DNA from: Lachnospiraceae bacterium AM93-12TA
Lineage (GTDB): Bacteria; Bacillota; Clostridia; Lachnospirales; Lachnospiraceae
Length of the DNA: 64,000 nucleotides
Direction: 5' to 3'
NCBI GenBank assembly: GCA_027698105.1
Contig: JAQERH010000012.1
Span: forward strand, 4,189-68,188
Made by a program: the position numbers and the translations under genes. The notes under the pieces were generated by a model that did not search any database, was not told the DNA's origin, and worked only from the letters and a program-made list of their open reading frames with translations. Below are positions 61,209-64,000 of this stretch, piece by piece (position 1 is the first letter of the stretch; each line of letters opens with the position of its first letter).

Positions 61209-63104
61209 CTATTCCTGGTGTTCTGCAGTATCCTGTTCCACAGTCTCTGCTGCGTCTGCATCTGAATTCTCACAGTTTTCCTGTTTTAAAATCTCCATGA
61301 ATTCCTCACCGGTAATCGTCTCCTTCTCCAGCAGGTATGCAGCCAGCTCGTGAAGCTTCTCTTCATTTTCCTTTAAAATCTGGCAGGCCTTATCATGTGC
61401 CTGGCGAACTGTCTCTATCACTTCCTCGTCAATCCGCATCGCTGTGTGCTCAGAGCAGGCCAGAGACGCGTCTCCTCCCAGATATTGATTACTAACCGTC
61501 TCAAGTGCAACCATGCCGAACTGTTCACTCATTCCGAACCGTGTCACCATGGCGCGGGCAATTCTGGTGGCCTGTTCAATGTCATTGGATGCTCCTGTTG
61601 TAATTGAATGGAAAATCAATTCCTCTGCCGCACGTCCTCCTGTCAGCGTTACAATCTTATTGAACGCCTCATCCCGGCTCATGAGAAATCTCTGATCTTC
61701 CTCAATCTGCATCGTGTATCCCAGAGCGCCGCTGGTTCTTGGAATAATCGTAATCTTGTGAACTGGCGCAGAATGACTCTGCATAGCCGCTACAAGGGCA
61801 TGGCCGATTTCATGATAGGAAACAATCTTTTTCTCATTGGCAGAAACCTCTGCATCCTTCCTCTGGTATCCTGCAATAACAATCTCAACGCTTTCTTCCA
61901 GATCCTGCTGGGACACCATCCTGCGCCCCAGACGGACTGCCCTCAGGGCTGCTTCGTTGACAATATTTGCCAGATCCGCTCCGCTGGCTCCGCTGGTCGC
62001 CCTGGCAATTTCATTATAATCTACTGTCTCATCCATCTTAACGCCCCGGGCGGAAACCTTTAAAATTGCCTCCCGGCCTCTCATATCAGGCAGTTCCACA
62101 GGAATTCTTCTGTCAAAACGTCCTGGACGCAGAAGCGCTTTATCAAGGGAATCCGGCCTGTTGGTAGCAGCCAGAATCACAACTCCCTTCTTGCCGTCAA
62201 ATCCATCCATTTCTGTCAGAAGCTGGTTTAAGGTCTGCTCCCTCTCGTCATTTCCGCCGATATTCCCATCCCTCTTCTTTCCAATCGTATCAATCTCATC
62301 GATAAATACAATACAGGGGGCCTTTTCATTGGCCTGCTTAAATAAATCTCTTACCTTAGCAGCGCCCATTCCTACGAACATCTCCACAAATTCCGATCCG
62401 GAAATAGAGAAAAACGGCACATGGGCTTCTCCGGCTACCGCCTTGGCAAGCAGAGTCTTTCCTGTTCCAGGAGGTCCCACCAGCAGTGCGCCTTTCGGCA
62501 GGGTCGCTCCAATATCTGTATATTTCTGTGGGTTGTGAAGAAAATCTACAATCTCCTTTAACGCCTCCTTGGCTTCCTCCTGTCCCGCTACATCTGCAAA
62601 GGTTTTTCCTGTCTCAGATTCCGCATAAATCTTGGCATTAGACTTTCCAAAGGTCATGGCATTGGATCCGCCCATTCGCTTCATCATGGCACGCCCCATA
62701 ATCTGTCCAATTAATACCAGCACTACAAACGGCGCAATCCAGGTAAGCAGGAAATCAAGAAGAGGCGATGCCTGCGTCTGAATTTCTGAACTGTATCTGG
62801 CGTCTGTTCCCGCCAGGCGTTCTGTAATATTGTCTCCCGGCATCAAGCCTGTCTTATGAACAACACCTTTGCTGTCATTTTTCAAGGTATACATAACTTC
62901 ATTATTCGTTGTGACATAAACCTCATCAATCTCCTCTGCATCCAGGGAAGTCAGAAATTCATCATATCTTACCTCCACTGTCTTGTCCATAACAGAAGGA
63001 AATACAAAAATATTAAGAAGCATCAGTACCAGCATAATCAGTCCGTAATAATACAAAAACGAACGTCTGGGCGGTTTATTCTGATTTACATCCCTTTTTT
63101 CCAT
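61209..63104 (-). CDS. ftsH: ATP-dependent zinc metalloprotease FtsH
   Basis: 631 residues. Two N-terminal transmembrane helices (about 16-36 and 117-137) flank an extracytoplasmic domain. AAA core: Walker A GPPGTGKT (210-217), Walker B IVFIDEID, SRH ATNRPDSLDKALLRPGRFDR. Metalloprotease site HEIGH (431-435), with the third zinc ligand expected further on. A membrane quality-control protease. Start: GAGGAG before ATG. It is divergent from marR. Confidence 0.96.
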   Translation of the reverse strand: MEKRDVNQNKPPRRSFLYYYGLIMLVLMLLNIFVFPSVMDKTVEVRYDEFLTSLDAEEIDEVYVTTNNEVMYTLKNDSKGVVHKTGLMPGDNITERLAGTDARYSSEIQTQASPLLDFLLTWIAPFVVLVLIGQIMGRAMMKRMGGSNAMTFGKSNAKIYAESETGKTFADVAGQEEAKEALKEIVDFLHNPQKYTDIGATLPKGALLVGPPGTGKTLLAKAVAGEAHVPFFSISGSEFVEMFVGMGAAKVRDLFKQANEKAPCIVFIDEIDTIGKKRDGNIGGNDEREQTLNQLLTEMDGFDGKKGVVILAATNRPDSLDKALLRPGRFDRRIPVELPDMRGREAILKVSARGVKMDETVDYNEIARATSGASGADLANIVNEAALRAVRLGRRMVSQQDLEESVEIVIAGYQRKDAEVSANEKKIVSYHEIGHALVAAMQSHSAPVHKITIIPRTSGALGYTMQIEEDQRFLMSRDEAFNKIVTLTGGRAAEELIFHSITTGASNDIEQATRIARAMVTRFGMSEQFGMVALETVSNQYLGGDASLACSEHTAMRIDEEVIETVRQAHDKACQILKENEEKLHELAAYLLEKETITGEEFMEILKQENCENSDADAAETVEQDTAEHQE

Positions 63105-63187
63105 AAAATAGTCTCCTCATCTTCTCTTTCTGTGTTCCATCATTGGCAAATCCAACCGTTTTATACGCTATAACTGCTACATAGCCT

Positions 63188-63216
63188 ACAATACAACCGC
63201 CTTTTACATTTGTCAA
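63188..63216 (-). promoter_or_regulatory. ftsH promoter
   Basis: Minus strand TTGACA (63211-63216), 17 bp, TATTGT (63188-63193). Confidence 0.65.
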
Positions 63217-63225
63217 TATATTATT

Positions 63226-63241
63226 GTAAATATTTATTTAC
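63226..63241. promoter_or_regulatory. Operator-like dyad between ftsH and marR
   Basis: GTAAATA-TT-TATTTAC has 7-bp arms and lies 9 bp upstream of the ftsH -35 box and 12 bp upstream of the marR -35 box. A candidate MarR binding site. Confidence 0.4.
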
Positions 63242-63253
63242 TTTTAATATTTG

Positions 63254-63282
63254 TTGATCTAATAAAAAAAATATGTTATGAT
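63254..63282 (+). promoter_or_regulatory. marR promoter
   Basis: TTGATC (63254-63259), 17 bp, TATGAT (63277-63282). Confidence 0.6.
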
Positions 63283-63324
63283 GGGAACGCAGTATATTTC
63301 ATATCAGTTTCAGGAGGCGTTTAT

Positions 63325-63792
63325 ATGGATGATGAAAAGCTCCGGACAGCCGGGATGCACTTTTTAGAATTTGCCTTTACCTTTCTGACCTTTGCCAAGT
63401 GCCAGTATCCGTCTGCCAATCATATTAAAATTAACTCTCTTCCTTTTTTTACTCTGTCTGTTCTGGCTGACTTAAAGGATGAGAATTATACTATGTCTGA
63501 TTTAGCTGATAAGCTTCAGATTACAAAACAACAGCTTTCCAGACTGATCAATGACCTGGAGGATAAGGAGCTGGTAGAACGGATTCACGATACGGCTAAC
63601 CGCCGCCGCGTCTACATCAGAATTTCCCCCTGCGGTCTGAAGGCAATGGACTGTTTAAAAGAAACCATGCTGGACAGCACCATCGCTGCCCTGCATATTT
63701 ATAATGAAAGCGAGCTGGAACAGCTGGACTCCTGTCTGAAAACATTAATGCCCTTGATGGAAAAATTTCAGTTAAACGAATGCACCGAATAA
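63325..63792 (+). CDS. MarR-family transcriptional regulator
   Basis: 155 residues. The winged helix reads MSDLADKLQITKQQLSRLINDLEDKELVERIHDTANRRRVYIRIS, with the DxRxxR-like wing typical of MarR. The C-terminal helices form the dimer. AGGAGG before ATG. It is divergent from ftsH with a dyad between, so it may control itself and perhaps ftsH. The ligand is unknown. Confidence 0.87.
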   Translation: MDDEKLRTAGMHFLEFAFTFLTFAKCQYPSANHIKINSLPFFTLSVLADLKDENYTMSDLADKLQITKQQLSRLINDLEDKELVERIHDTANRRRVYIRISPCGLKAMDCLKETMLDSTIAALHIYNESELEQLDSCLKTLMPLMEKFQLNECTE

Positions 63793-63873
63793 TGGAACAT
63801 TCTATTTCTTTCTCTGGACAATTATAATGCATATTTAATCACTCTCCTATTGAGGGATTATTGCGGAAACTAT

Positions 63874-63905
63874 GTGTCTGTCATACTTTGCAGGCACTTT
63901 TTTCT
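63874..63905 (+). terminator. Terminator after marR
   Basis: GTGTCTG and CAGGCAC stem (one T-G pair) with a 10-nt loop followed by TTTTTTT. After it a TATAAT (63973-63978) with a poor -35 may start a gene beyond the right edge. Confidence 0.6.
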
Positions 63906-64000
63906 GCCCTAAAAATCCCCGTTTTATCTATATCTGCCCTCTCTAACTTTCCATACTTTTCCTTATCCGAAGTATAATAGCCACGTAATGCAGTTAGGAA

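Overview
The window is a piece of a chromosome from an anaerobic Firmicute, most probably a gut Lachnospiraceae. The pointers are an [FeFe] hydrogenase with a GltD-like partner, a SCIFF ranthipeptide beside SecDF/Tgt/YajC, a long-form PurC, a CspB-like S8 peptidase, hybrid-cluster protein and Clostridia-type mobilizable elements. Gene starts were set by ribosome binding sites, so several CDSs begin at internal ATG, GTG or TTG codons. No rRNA, tRNA, CRISPR array or recognisable riboswitch was seen.

Core region, about 1-36.7 kb: a MarR-type fragment at the left edge; a split chromate transporter; a hydrogenase module (NuoF-like/GltD-like fusion plus HydA); a flavin reductase-like protein, a DUF1700 protein, an MBL-fold hydrolase, a hotdog thioesterase and an M23 peptidase; a leftward leuB-ilvD-ilvB-serC-serA cluster for branched-chain amino acids and serine; a leftward operon SCIFF peptide - radical SAM maturase - secDF - tgt - yajC; a CNNM/CBS transporter-like protein, signal peptidase II, an S8 peptidase, a ClpX paralogue, an HtrA protease, an rRNA methyltransferase, purC, a very large TPR/SUFU protein and a TetR regulator.

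Accessory region, about 36.9-55.7 kb: three tandem islands stacked at the 3' end of guaA. The guaA terminal codons (GAG TTT/TTC GAA TAA) occur three times in the same orientation, at 39272, 43345 and 55725. GTTATC pairs spaced exactly 11 bp lie beside each copy. Island C (left, decayed) keeps an excisionase, a 25-codon integrase remnant, an XRE repressor and a HEPN-type Abi protein. Island B (39.27-43.35 kb) has no recombinase and carries a Crp/Fnr regulator and a hybrid-cluster-protein operon, a likely nitrosative-stress cassette. Island A (43.35-55.73 kb) is an apparently intact integrative mobilizable element with integrase, excisionase, repressor, MobC-like protein, RepA-like ATPase, MobV relaxase and TnpV. 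Its cargo is a PmeII-like restriction-modification locus with a controller-like protein, Vsr and a 1013-residue HD plus Hsp90-like (GHKL) ATPase. That last gene is the best candidate here for an undescribed defence component.

Right core region, 55.7-64 kb: guaA, a GNAT acetyltransferase, uvrA, ftsH and a divergent MarR regulator.
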